Below, one piece after another: positions 46,121 to 53,880 of a stretch of 64,000 nt of DNA. Where the stretch lies: NCBI RefSeq assembly GCF_000615945.1, contig NZ_BAMO01000013.1:30822-94821 (forward strand), written 5' to 3'. Origin of the DNA: Caldalkalibacillus mannanilyticus JCM 10596 (GTDB lineage Bacteria; Bacillota; Bacilli; Caldalkalibacillales; JCM-10596). The first letter of the stretch is position 1, and every line of letters starts with the position of its first letter. The translations under genes were made by a program, and so were the position numbers. Under the pieces are notes generated by a model, which saw only the letters and a list, made by a program, of their open reading frames with translations, did not search any database and was not told the origin of the DNA.

Positions 46121-46326
46121 GGTTCGATTCACTCCTTTCACAACATGGATAATATAAACTATGACAAAATAAGGAGGAATGAGTCATGCATATATCCTGA
46201 TCAAAATGCCTTATTTCACTTAGGGTAGCTAACGGTTTAATATTCGCATTTATTTATGTTGTTTATAAAAAATAATAAAAATGATAAAATAAAAAGCTTT
46301 AAATACGAATATTAAACAAAATTATA
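46121..46326. other. Intergenic AT-rich region with an 18-bp inverted repeat
   Basis: No gene seen. It contains the cotD leader and, at 46235-46252 and 46300-46317, an inverted repeat of 18 bases with one mismatch (arms GTTTAATATTCGCATTTA and TAAATACGAATATTAAAC) around a very AT-rich 47-base centre. No T tract typical of a terminator follows on either side. Confidence 0.6.
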
Positions 46327-46355
46327 TTGACATCGTTAGTTATTTTGGCTAAAAT
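46327..46355 (+). promoter_or_regulatory. Strong promoter of the riboswitch transcript
   Basis: TTGACA (46327-46332), 17 bases, TAAAAT (46350-46355), followed about 60 bases later by the purine aptamer. Confidence 0.75.
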
Positions 46356-46419
46356 CATGGAGGGTAGAGATACTCTAACAATTTGAAGAATAACATATCA
46401 ATAATAAGGACTAATTAGA

Positions 46420-46522
46420 ATTCGTATATCCTCAAGAATATGGCTGAGGGTTTCTACAAGGAGCCGTAAATTCCTAACTACGAATGGGTTTAACTCTACC
46501 CATTGATCGTTAGGGATTTTTT
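46420..46522 (+). ncRNA. Purine riboswitch, guanine-type aptamer with terminator
   Basis: The aptamer is complete. P1 is ATTCGTA / TACGAAT (46420-46426, 46479-46485). P2 is CCTCA / TGAGG. The J2/3 core is TTTCTAC. P3 is AAGGA / TTCCT with loop GCCGTAAA, whose CC can pair with GG of loop L2. The specificity base before the 3' strand of P1 is C (AAC-TACG), which selects guanine or hypoxanthine, not adenine. The terminator arms are AATTCCTAAC (46469-46478) and GTTAGGGATT (46509-46518), with an inner AATGGGT / ACCCATT and six T. The 5' arm uses the 3' strand of P3, so aptamer and terminator exclude each other: ligand should prevent termination, an ON switch. Confidence 0.9.
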
Positions 46523-46556
46523 GTTTTGTCATTATTAGCTTGTAGGAGGTTATTTT

Positions 46557-47987
46557 ATGAATAATGTATATGATGTGATTATTGTCGGAGCAGGTCCAGC
46601 AGGGATTTTTACAGCGTATGAGCTGAGTATTAAATCTCCGGGTGCCTCTGTATTACTAATAGATAAGGGACACGATATTTATCAACGAAGATGTCCCATT
46701 TTAGAAGAAAAAATCAAGCTCTGTCCACCGCCTGCTGGGAAAAAAGAATACGCAGGCTGCTTGCCCGCCTGTTCGATCACCAGCGGATTTGGCGGAGCTG
46801 GGGCGTATAGTGATGGGAAATTTAATATTACAACAGAATTTGGCGGTTGGATGACAGATTACTTAAGTCCTTCCGAGGTGATCGAGTTAATTAAGTATGT
46901 AGACCAGATTAACTTAAAGCATGGTGCGACAGAGAGTATCACAGATCCAACGACGGAAAAAATAAAAGAGATTGAGCATAGGGGGTATGCAGCAGGTCTT
47001 AAGCTTTTACGAGCTCAAGTGCGTCATTTAGGAACAGAGCAAAATCTGCAAATTCTCCAATCTATTTATGAGTATCTAAAATCTCGTATTGATATGCTCT
47101 ACAAAACAGAGGTAGAGGATGTCATCACTGCAAAAGAAGAAGGGGAACATGTAGTCAAGGGAATCGTCTTAAAAAATGGGGAAAGCTACTATAGCGATCA
47201 TGTTGTTATTGTTCCAGGAAGAGATGGCTCTGCTTGGTTTTCTGATCTATTGAAGAAAAGAAAGCTTAGCATGTATAATAATCAAGTAGATGTTGGAGTG
47301 AGAGTAGAAACCTCTGATGTGGTCATGAGAGAAATCAATGAGCACCTTTATGAAGGGAAATTTATCTTTAACACTTCTGTTGGGACACAAGTGCGCACCT
47401 TCTGTAGCAACCCTTCTGGACATGTGGTCGTAGAAAACCATAGCGGTGTTATGGCAGCCAATGGTCATTCCTACAAAGATCCGCAATTAGGCTCACCTAA
47501 TACTAACTTTGCTCTTTTAGTTTCGCATAAATTTACAGATCCTTTTGACAAGCCCAATGAATATGCCAGAGAAATCTGTAAGCGGGCTAACGATCTTTCC
47601 AATGGTGGGGTGATTGTACAGAAATACGGGGATATTCTAAAAGGAAGACGTTCTACCGAAAACCGTATCAAGGAAGGCTTCTTAGAGCCTACGCTGAAAG
47701 AAGCAGTTCCTGGTGATTTAGGCTTGGTTCTTCCCTATAACACAATGAAAAGCTTAATTGAGATGGTCGAAGCCCTTGATAAAGTAACTCCTGGAATTGC
47801 TTCAGAGCATACATTGTTTTATGGAGTGGAAGCTAAATTCTATTCAGCAAGACCTAAGCTAACCAAAGAATTCGAAACGGAAATTAAGGGGTTGTACTGT
47901 GGGGGAGATGGTGCGGGTATTACAAGGGGGCTTGCACAGGCGGGAGCAGCCGGTGTCTGGATCGCGAGAAATATCATGAAAAAATGA
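46557..47987 (+). CDS. FAD-dependent dehydrogenase, riboswitch-controlled
   Basis: A 476-residue flavoprotein of the COG2509-type FAD-dependent dehydrogenases. The Rossmann motif is VIIVGAGPAGIFTAYEL (residues 8-24), and a second conserved block is CPACSITSGFGGAGAYSDGKFN with two Cys near residues 63-66. The C-terminal FAD motif is YCGGDGAGITRGLAQAGAAGVW. No reaction is established for this family. It is the only gene downstream of the purine riboswitch and has its own terminator, so a role in purine oxidation or in a purine-linked redox step is a fair hypothesis. Start at ATG 46557 with TAGGAGG 8 bases upstream. Confidence 0.82.
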   Translation: MNNVYDVIIVGAGPAGIFTAYELSIKSPGASVLLIDKGHDIYQRRCPILEEKIKLCPPPAGKKEYAGCLPACSITSGFGGAGAYSDGKFNITTEFGGWMTDYLSPSEVIELIKYVDQINLKHGATESITDPTTEKIKEIEHRGYAAGLKLLRAQVRHLGTEQNLQILQSIYEYLKSRIDMLYKTEVEDVITAKEEGEHVVKGIVLKNGESYYSDHVVIVPGRDGSAWFSDLLKKRKLSMYNNQVDVGVRVETSDVVMREINEHLYEGKFIFNTSVGTQVRTFCSNPSGHVVVENHSGVMAANGHSYKDPQLGSPNTNFALLVSHKFTDPFDKPNEYAREICKRANDLSNGGVIVQKYGDILKGRRSTENRIKEGFLEPTLKEAVPGDLGLVLPYNTMKSLIEMVEALDKVTPGIASEHTLFYGVEAKFYSARPKLTKEFETEIKGLYCGGDGAGITRGLAQAGAAGVWIARNIMKK

Positions 47988-48106
47988 AACAGAAGAGTTT
48001 TATTTTCTGATTGATAACTCTGGTAAAGTAGGCGGGTACTATAAAGCTTACTTTGAAGAAGTATAATTTGAAGAAGTACAATAGAAAATAAAATCTTCTT
48101 AACACG

Positions 48107-48153
48107 AAATCCTTATTCGTATCCACTGGGCGATACGAATAAGGATTTTTTTT
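48107..48153 (+). terminator. Strong terminator after the FAD dehydrogenase
   Basis: Perfect 17-bp stem (AAATCCTTATTCGTATC / GATACGAATAAGGATTT, 48107-48123 and 48132-48148), then T. Confidence 0.92.
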
Positions 48154-48227
48154 GTATATTTTTTGCCAATCATTGCAAAATAAGAAGTAATCAATCTACT
48201 GTATTTAAAGAGAAGAGGTTTTCAATC

Positions 48228-49742
48228 ATGCTATGGGAATCTTTTAAAAGAATCTTGAGAAAAACAGTGAAAACAGACGGACCTGATCAAGACATTATCT
48301 TTCCTGAAAGTAAAGGGAAAGTAACGAAGGAAGAGATTCAAAAGCAGTTGAAAGACGTGGATGATGCGATTATTAAGAACCTTGTCGTCAATGGTGAACC
48401 AGTGACCTTGATTTACCTCAATTCTCTTGTGGATACGAAATCATTACAGAGCTTTGTTCTGACTCCCCTTGAGGAACTAGAGAAACAAAAAGATAAAAAA
48501 CCAGAGGAGTTCCTTAGAAATGCAAATCAGCTTCAAGAGGATGAGCTACCCAAACTCCTCCATGAAGTGATGAGCGGTTTCTCTGTTCTACTCTTTGAAA
48601 AAAGAAATCTTATTTTAATAATCAATACGTTTTCTGGCGAAACGCGTGCTGTTACCACTTCAGAATCGGAAACAACTGTTTTAGGTCCTCAAGATTCATT
48701 CACAGAATCCATTGAAACCAACGTGTCATTGATTAAGAGGAGAGTAAGAACCCCTAACTTAAAAACCAAGGTACTTTTGTTAGGAACAGAAACACAAAAT
48801 ACTGTAGCTGTGCTTTATATGGGGAACATCGCTAATCAAGAAAATATAGATCGAGTCATGTATCGCCTCAAAAATATAGAGGTTCAAGGTTTTATTGGTT
48901 TACCGGTATTACAGCAAATGCTTGAGGATAAGCCGTTTTCCCCATTTCCACAATTCGGCATGACAGTCAGACCTGATAATGCAATTGCCGCTTTATTAGA
49001 TGGGAGGATCGGAATCTTTTTAAATGGAAGTCCTGAAATGGCCATTTTGCCTACTTCTTTTTTTGAGCTTTTTTCCAGTCCAGAGGATTTCTATAATCGT
49101 TGGACTACAGCTTCCTTATTAAGAAGTATTCGTTTAATTGGATTTTTTATTTCTATTCTCCTGACTTCAACCTATGTATCCGTTTTGACCTTTCACCCAG
49201 AGATGCTTCCTCCCCAGCTGTTGATCATTCTTGCTGAATCGCGTGCTCAGGTTCCCTTCCCGCCTGTTATTGAAGCTTTAATCATTGAGCTTGTTATAGA
49301 AGTCTTGCGAGAAGCCGGAGCCCGAATGCCGACCAAGATCGGTCAGACCATTGGTATTGTAGGAGGGATTGTGATTGGGACAGCGGCAGTAGAAGCAGGC
49401 TTAGCCAGCAATATTCTAATCGTGCTGGTGGCGATTAGTGCCCTGTTGTCTTTTATGCCACCTAACTATTTAATGAGTAATTCAATTCGTTTTGTGCGTT
49501 ATGTTTTTATCATTGGGGCAGGGATGATGGGGATGTTTGGACAGATGCTTCTTCTGGCTTATTGGTTTAATCATTTGTTAAATTTAACTTCTCTGGGCAA
49601 TCCCTATATGACCCCTGTATGGCCTAGAAGATGGACAGACCTATTAGATAGTGTCGTCCGGGCGCCCATTACCTTCTTTAGTGTAAGAAGAGGAATGTCC
49701 CGCGCTAAGAAACAACAAACAAGACCATTGGATGAGGAGTAA
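48228..49742 (+). CDS. gerA: Spore germination protein, GerA/GerKA family
   Basis: The 504-residue A subunit of a nutrient germinant receptor in the spore inner membrane. The N-terminal soluble part (about residues 1-270) covers KKNLVVNGEPVTLIYLNSLVDTK to VRPDNAIAALLDGRIGIFLNG. Then come membrane helices with LPPQLLIILAESRAQVPFPPVIEALIIELVIEVLREAGARMP and GIVGGIVIGTAAVEAGLASNILIVLVA, the family core. Start at ATG 48228 behind GAGAAGAGG. It forms an operon with the fused gerB-gerC gene after a 5-base gap. The germinant is unknown. Confidence 0.93.
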   Translation: MLWESFKRILRKTVKTDGPDQDIIFPESKGKVTKEEIQKQLKDVDDAIIKNLVVNGEPVTLIYLNSLVDTKSLQSFVLTPLEELEKQKDKKPEEFLRNANQLQEDELPKLLHEVMSGFSVLLFEKRNLILIINTFSGETRAVTTSESETTVLGPQDSFTESIETNVSLIKRRVRTPNLKTKVLLLGTETQNTVAVLYMGNIANQENIDRVMYRLKNIEVQGFIGLPVLQQMLEDKPFSPFPQFGMTVRPDNAIAALLDGRIGIFLNGSPEMAILPTSFFELFSSPEDFYNRWTTASLLRSIRLIGFFISILLTSTYVSVLTFHPEMLPPQLLIILAESRAQVPFPPVIEALIIELVIEVLREAGARMPTKIGQTIGIVGGIVIGTAAVEAGLASNILIVLVAISALLSFMPPNYLMSNSIRFVRYVFIIGAGMMGMFGQMLLLAYWFNHLLNLTSLGNPYMTPVWPRRWTDLLDSVVRAPITFFSVRRGMSRAKKQQTRPLDEE

Positions 49743-49747
49743 TTGGA

Positions 49748-51958
49748 ATGGATAAAGGGAGGTTAAAAAAGCTTAAAACATATCATGTCATCTTTTTAGT
49801 GCAGAATTCTATGATTGGTCTAGGTTTACTCTCACTCGTCAATGATTTAAGCCCCTTAGGAAATAACCAATGGATAGCCCCTTTGCTTCTTGGTGTCATT
49901 GCCAGTATATTATTGTATCCTATGGTACAGCTATGCAGGAAATTTCCTGACGATTCATTGTTTGTTATTCATGAAAGAGTTTTAGGGAAATGGCTGGGGA
50001 AAATCATGAATGCCTTATTTACAATTTATGCTATAACTTCAGTCGCATCTGTTTTTGAAGGATATCTTCGATTGATACAAGTGGTGACATTACCTGATCA
50101 CACGATTCTCCCTGGGAGTATCTATTCATTTATTGTGCTTGTTCTTATTGTCTATGGAGGCATCAAATCAGTAGCGAGATTCAATATGCTTTCGTTCTTT
50201 TTTACTGGATGGATGGTTGTTTTTCTGGTTTGGCCCTTTTCCAAGGGGTACTTCATAGACGCTCTACCTCGATTTGACACAAGCTATACAGAGTGGGGGG
50301 AAGCTTTGTTTTTGGGAGGACATTCCATGCTTGGATTTGAATTAATCATGATTTATTTTCCATACATCTATAATCAACAGAAGGCATATCGCGATTCGGT
50401 GATAGGAGTTTGGATTACCGTTATGTTTTATGTCCTAGTCAGCTTTACGAGTGTCATGTATTTTTCCACATGGCAAATGGAGCATTTGTTATACCCCCTT
50501 TTGAATATTTATCAGTCGGTTCAGCTTGCGTTTATTGAAAGGATTGAAACCTTTGGACTGACACTGTGGATCTTTCTTATTATGTCAACCACCTCTGTGT
50601 ATCTTTGGGCAGCCAAGCGTGGACTAGATAGCTTGCTTTCTAATCACAAAAATCGAACCTGGCATCTTTATTTTTTAGCTATTGTTGCTCTTCTTGTCTT
50701 TCTAGGACCGATTCCTCGTACGATTCAGACAAAGATTTTTGATGAATGGTCTGTTTATACTGGGTATGGCTTTCTTGTCTGGCCTATTATTCTCCTACTC
50801 ATCTATAAAATAAGAAAGAAATGGGCAAAACCAAAAGGATTGGGCAGAAAAACAGCAGGCTTCCTCGTTCTCCTGCTCTTCTTGTCAGGTTGTGCGATTA
50901 TTGATACAGAAAGACCTAGCCTAGAGGATTATGGTTTTGTTGAGGTGATGGGTTTTGATCTGGCTGATGAAGACCAAATCCGAATAACCTATACCTTACC
51001 ACAACCCAATCCCAAAGCCGAATCCCATACTCAGATTTTCAGCATGAATGCAAAATTAGCCCATGAAGGAATCATGAAATTCTCAGCTCAATCAGAGAAG
51101 CTGATGACGACCTCTCAGTTGAGAGTCATCTTGTTTAGTGAGGAATTAGCTAGAAAAAGAGGGGTGAAAGAAATTATATTTACCCTCTATCGTGATGCGC
51201 AAATCGGTCCCAACATTAGAATAGCCGTAGTTAAGGGGAATGAGGTAGAGAAGATTCTAAGAAAGAAATTTAAGGATAAACCTGATGTGAGCTCCTATAT
51301 CCCAGAATTATTGAAGCCGAGGGAGGGAATTGCCTTTAACCCATTTACCAGTGTCCACGACTTCGTCTATCGTTTAACGGACAATGTATCTGATCCTTCT
51401 GTCCCCTATATTGAAGAAAGAGGGGACTCTATAGAGATTACGAAGGTGGCTCTATTTAAGGAGGCGATGATGGTATCAACAGTGGTTCCAGAAGAAGCTA
51501 AAATTCTCGAGGCTCTCAAGAAAAAAAAGAAGCTACCTGATATGGAGATTGAGGTCAATGAAGCAATCGGTGGTAAAAAGGAAACGAAGATAGCGATTCT
51601 AAAATTTGTTGAGTCCAAATTTAATGTAGATGTTAATCAGGATTCGGAAAAACTGAACCTGCATGTTAGCTTATATGTTCGAGGTGTGGTGGTTGATTAT
51701 AATGGGGAAGCAAACTTAGGTCTTGAAGAAGGGAGAAAGCAGCTAGAAAAAGAAATAGAAGAAGCTGTAGATAAAAAATTAATTCAGCTCCTACATGAAT
51801 TTCAAGAGAAAGAGATTGATCCTATTGGTCTTGGGAGACATGCGAGAGCAAAAAGCAAAGGAGAATGGACAAAAGAGATGTGGATCAATAAGTTTAAAAA
51901 AGCAGAGGTTTCATCTCACGTTAAAGCAACCATCATTTCTACGGGAACATTAAAGTAA
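49748..51958 (+). CDS. Fused GerB permease and GerC lipoprotein of a germinant receptor
   Basis: One 736-residue frame holding two normally separate subunits. Residues 1-362 are GerB, a ten-helix amino-acid-permease-like protein (VIFLVQNSMIGLGLLSLVND, LYPLLNIYQSVQLAFIERIETFGLTLWIFL). At 370-382 comes a lipoprotein signal with lipobox FLSGC (Cys382), then a complete GerC (ERPSLEDYGFVEVMGFDLADE to VKATIISTGTLK). GerC usually has its own start, and ATG 50821 (MGKTKRIGQK) would give a normal lipoprotein signal if one A in the AAAAA run 50848-50852 were removed. A real fusion, with SPase II cleaving at Cys382, and an inserted base are both possible. Start at ATG 49748 behind GAGGAG. Confidence 0.82.
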   Translation: MDKGRLKKLKTYHVIFLVQNSMIGLGLLSLVNDLSPLGNNQWIAPLLLGVIASILLYPMVQLCRKFPDDSLFVIHERVLGKWLGKIMNALFTIYAITSVASVFEGYLRLIQVVTLPDHTILPGSIYSFIVLVLIVYGGIKSVARFNMLSFFFTGWMVVFLVWPFSKGYFIDALPRFDTSYTEWGEALFLGGHSMLGFELIMIYFPYIYNQQKAYRDSVIGVWITVMFYVLVSFTSVMYFSTWQMEHLLYPLLNIYQSVQLAFIERIETFGLTLWIFLIMSTTSVYLWAAKRGLDSLLSNHKNRTWHLYFLAIVALLVFLGPIPRTIQTKIFDEWSVYTGYGFLVWPIILLLIYKIRKKWAKPKGLGRKTAGFLVLLLFLSGCAIIDTERPSLEDYGFVEVMGFDLADEDQIRITYTLPQPNPKAESHTQIFSMNAKLAHEGIMKFSAQSEKLMTTSQLRVILFSEELARKRGVKEIIFTLYRDAQIGPNIRIAVVKGNEVEKILRKKFKDKPDVSSYIPELLKPREGIAFNPFTSVHDFVYRLTDNVSDPSVPYIEERGDSIEITKVALFKEAMMVSTVVPEEAKILEALKKKKKLPDMEIEVNEAIGGKKETKIAILKFVESKFNVDVNQDSEKLNLHVSLYVRGVVVDYNGEANLGLEEGRKQLEKEIEEAVDKKLIQLLHEFQEKEIDPIGLGRHARAKSKGEWTKEMWINKFKKAEVSSHVKATIISTGTLK

Positions 51959-51970
51959 GGAAGGATTATA

Positions 51971-52017
51971 CAGACAGAGTGCAGGAGAAGGAACTTATCC
52001 TTTCTGCACTCCGTCTG
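51971..52017. terminator. Terminator-like hairpin between convergent genes
   Basis: CAGACAGAGTGCAG / CTGCACTCCGTCTG arms (51971-51984, 52004-52017, one mispair) with an inner AAGG / CCTT. It has no T run on either side, so its strength is uncertain. Confidence 0.5.
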
Positions 52018-52057
52018 AGAAAGCATATGCTTAGGTTAATTGTAACAGATAAATGAA

Positions 52058-52465
52058 TTAAGCGACGGTAATGGCTTTGCCAAAGGGGACTCGTGGAAGG
52101 AAATCATCAGGAACCAGCCAAAACACTTCAAAGTCGACATGAAGCTCCTCATAATAATATCCCGTTACGTCTGTAATATAAAACAAGGCATCGATCTTTT
52201 CTTTTTCTGCCCACTCTAATACTTCGGTATAGGATGATTTACCATGAGTGAAGTATTTGATCTCTGTTTCTTGAATAGGGTGAATGCTGCGAATCTTATA
52301 ATCCGCTTGAACCAGCTGCGTATCTGGTTTGATTTCCCCGAAGAACTTGACAATATTGGATATTAGCATTGTTCTTGTCTGATTCGTTGATGTGTCGATG
52401 GCGAGTGCAATTGATTTGTCTTGCCTGCTTTTCAGCATTTTTAACAATGACCATTGCCATTTCAT
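52058..52465 (-). CDS. Orphan VWA-like domain protein (C-terminal half only)
   Basis: A 135-residue protein resembling the C-terminal VWA-like domain of the DUF2201-type predicted metallopeptidases. IALAIDTSTNQTRTMLISNIVKFFGEI corresponds to the DxSxS strand, here DTSTN, with the second Ser of the metal site replaced. FTHGKSSYTEVLEWAEKEKIDALFYITD, WLVPDDFLPRVPFGKAITV are the later strands. The N-terminal peptidase half is missing. Yet the ATG has AAGGAGTG at a good distance, so it may be expressed as a stand-alone domain rather than being a dead fragment. Confidence 0.6.
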   Translation of the reverse strand: MKWQWSLLKMLKSRQDKSIALAIDTSTNQTRTMLISNIVKFFGEIKPDTQLVQADYKIRSIHPIQETEIKYFTHGKSSYTEVLEWAEKEKIDALFYITDVTGYYYEELHVDFEVFWLVPDDFLPRVPFGKAITVA

Positions 52466-52526
52466 GTACCATCACTCCTTCTTGGATTAGAGGGACACCT
52501 TTATTTTGCACACTCCCTTTGAAATT

Positions 52527-52548
52527 ATTTATCCCGTTCTAACCATCA
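52527..52548 (-). repeat. Partial copy of the interspersed repeat (tail half)
   Basis: ATTTATCCCGTTCTAACC followed by ATCA matches, in 20 of 22 positions by eye, the minus-strand tail and hairpin edge of the short copy at 61032-61087. No paired arm remains. Confidence 0.4.
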
Positions 52549-52614
52549 TAAGAAGCATTTACCGCTCTTTTTTGATACAATAGATAACAGTTTTAACGGA
52601 AGAAGGGAAGAAAC

Positions 52615-53304
52615 ATGAGACTTAATAAATATATCAGTGAAACAGGGGTTTGCTCACGGCGCGAAGCGGATAAATGGATTGAAGCAAAACGTGTGAAGAT
52701 TAATGGTCAGCTTGCCGGTCTAGGGAGTACAGTAGAAGAGGGGGATCTTGTTTCGATCGATGGGAAGCCTCTAGGAAAGAAAAAAGAAGCGGTCTATATT
52801 GCCCTGAATAAACCTGTAGGGATTACTTCAACAACAGAAAAACACGTGAAGGGTAATATCGTTGATTTTGTCAATCATCCCGAGCGGATTTTTCCTATAG
52901 GCAGGCTAGATAAAGATTCCGAGGGACTCATACTCTTGACCAATAATGGGGATATTGTGAATAAGATTCTTAGAGCAGAGAATAATCATGAAAAAGAATA
53001 TATTGTAACCGTTGATAAACCTTTTGACGAGCATTTTATAAAAGGAATGGCAAGTGGAGTTCGAATTCTCGGAACGATCACAAAGCGCTGTCAGGTGACC
53101 AGAATCAAAGATAGGGTGTTTCGGATTATCTTAACACAAGGGTTAAACAGACAAATCAGACGGATGTGTGAAGTGTTTGGTTATCGAGTGGTTCGACTCC
53201 AGCGAATTCGCATTATGAATATTAAACTAGATCATTTAAAGGTTGGACACTGGAGAAAGCTCACTTCTAAAGAGCTGAAGGAACTTACAACCTTGATTGA
53301 ATAG
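52615..53304 (+). CDS. rluF: 23S rRNA pseudouridine synthase RluF
   Basis: A 229-residue pseudouridine synthase modifying U2604 of 23S rRNA (Escherichia coli numbering). An S4 RNA-binding domain comes first ([31 protein letters not shown]), then the catalytic domain with the active Asp in [51 protein letters not shown] and [25 protein letters not shown] match RluF more closely than RluB or RsuA. The tail after LKELTTLIE is shorter than in E. coli. It is single-gene with its own terminator. Confidence 0.92.
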   Translation: MRLNKYISETGVCSRREADKWIEAKRVKINGQLAGLGSTVEEGDLVSIDGKPLGKKKEAVYIALNKPVGITSTTEKHVKGNIVDFVNHPERIFPIGRLDKDSEGLILLTNNGDIVNKILRAENNHEKEYIVTVDKPFDEHFIKGMASGVRILGTITKRCQVTRIKDRVFRIILTQGLNRQIRRMCEVFGYRVVRLQRIRIMNIKLDHLKVGHWRKLTSKELKELTTLIE

Positions 53305-53319
53305 AGCGTATCAAACAAT

Positions 53320-53364
53320 GAAACCCCGCGTCACTATTTTTAAAAGTGAAGGCGGGGTTTTGGG
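53320..53364 (+). terminator. rluF terminator
   Basis: GAAACCCCGC with TCACT, paired to AGTGA and GGCGGGGTTT (53320-53335, 53345-53360), ending in T. Strong. Confidence 0.88.
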
Positions 53365-53411
53365 GCTTCAATGATGTTAGATTTTTCCCTCTATGTAAGA
53401 AGCTGTTCTCA

Positions 53412-53711
53412 TCATTCAGGGCAAGTATGGGGCTCTTCAATAATCATCATTTTGCATTCTGGACATACAAAACCTTGATCAATGGTTTTTTCAAGGTTTT
53501 TATGGTTTTCACTGAGTCTTTTCTCAATCGCTTCATCTTGGAATTGTTCTTCCGTTAGGCGGTCATAGCAAGGGTAGCACACATGGTAAAAATCTTTCTT
53601 TTCTTCACTTACTTTGATATCAAAGCTTTCTAACTCGAAAGCACTAAATTTACTAGGGTTCTTAGCTCCGCAAACTTCACATTGAGCTGTTTTTACTGTA
53701 TGTTCACTCAT
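53412..53711 (-). CDS. Small zinc-ribbon-like protein
   Basis: A 99-residue protein with six cysteines as three CxxC pairs: CEVC (residues 11-14), CYPC (about 46-49) and CPEC (about 83-86), plus a last Cys in HTCPE. It therefore could fold around one or two zinc ions. Acidic helices between the pairs (TEEQFQDEAIEKRLSENHKNLEKTID) make a DNA-binding role less clear. Start at 53711 behind AAGGAG. I recognise no named family. It is divergent from the ABC-F gene. Confidence 0.6.
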   Translation of the reverse strand: MSEHTVKTAQCEVCGAKNPSKFSAFELESFDIKVSEEKKDFYHVCYPCYDRLTEEQFQDEAIEKRLSENHKNLEKTIDQGFVCPECKMMIIEEPHTCPE

Positions 53712-53880
53712 TCTTTTAACTCCTTTAAGCTATTTTCTGTTCATTATAACAAAAAAGCAACCAAAAAACATGCTTGTCACTAAATCTTTCATTTTTTAGA
53801 GGTAGACGGTATACTAACAAAAAGAATAGAATCGTAGGGGTAAAGCCCAACAAAGCGAACGATGAAGGGAATATTTCTAG

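Noticed and set aside
45944..46228. 94-codon plus-strand frame over cotD
   Set aside because: It lies antisense to the His-rich coat gene, has no ribosome-binding site, and its residues simply mirror the CotD codons.
53346..53558. Plus-strand frame opposite the zinc-ribbon protein
   Set aside because: No ribosome-binding site, overlaps the rluF terminator, and the opposite strand has three CxxC pairs.
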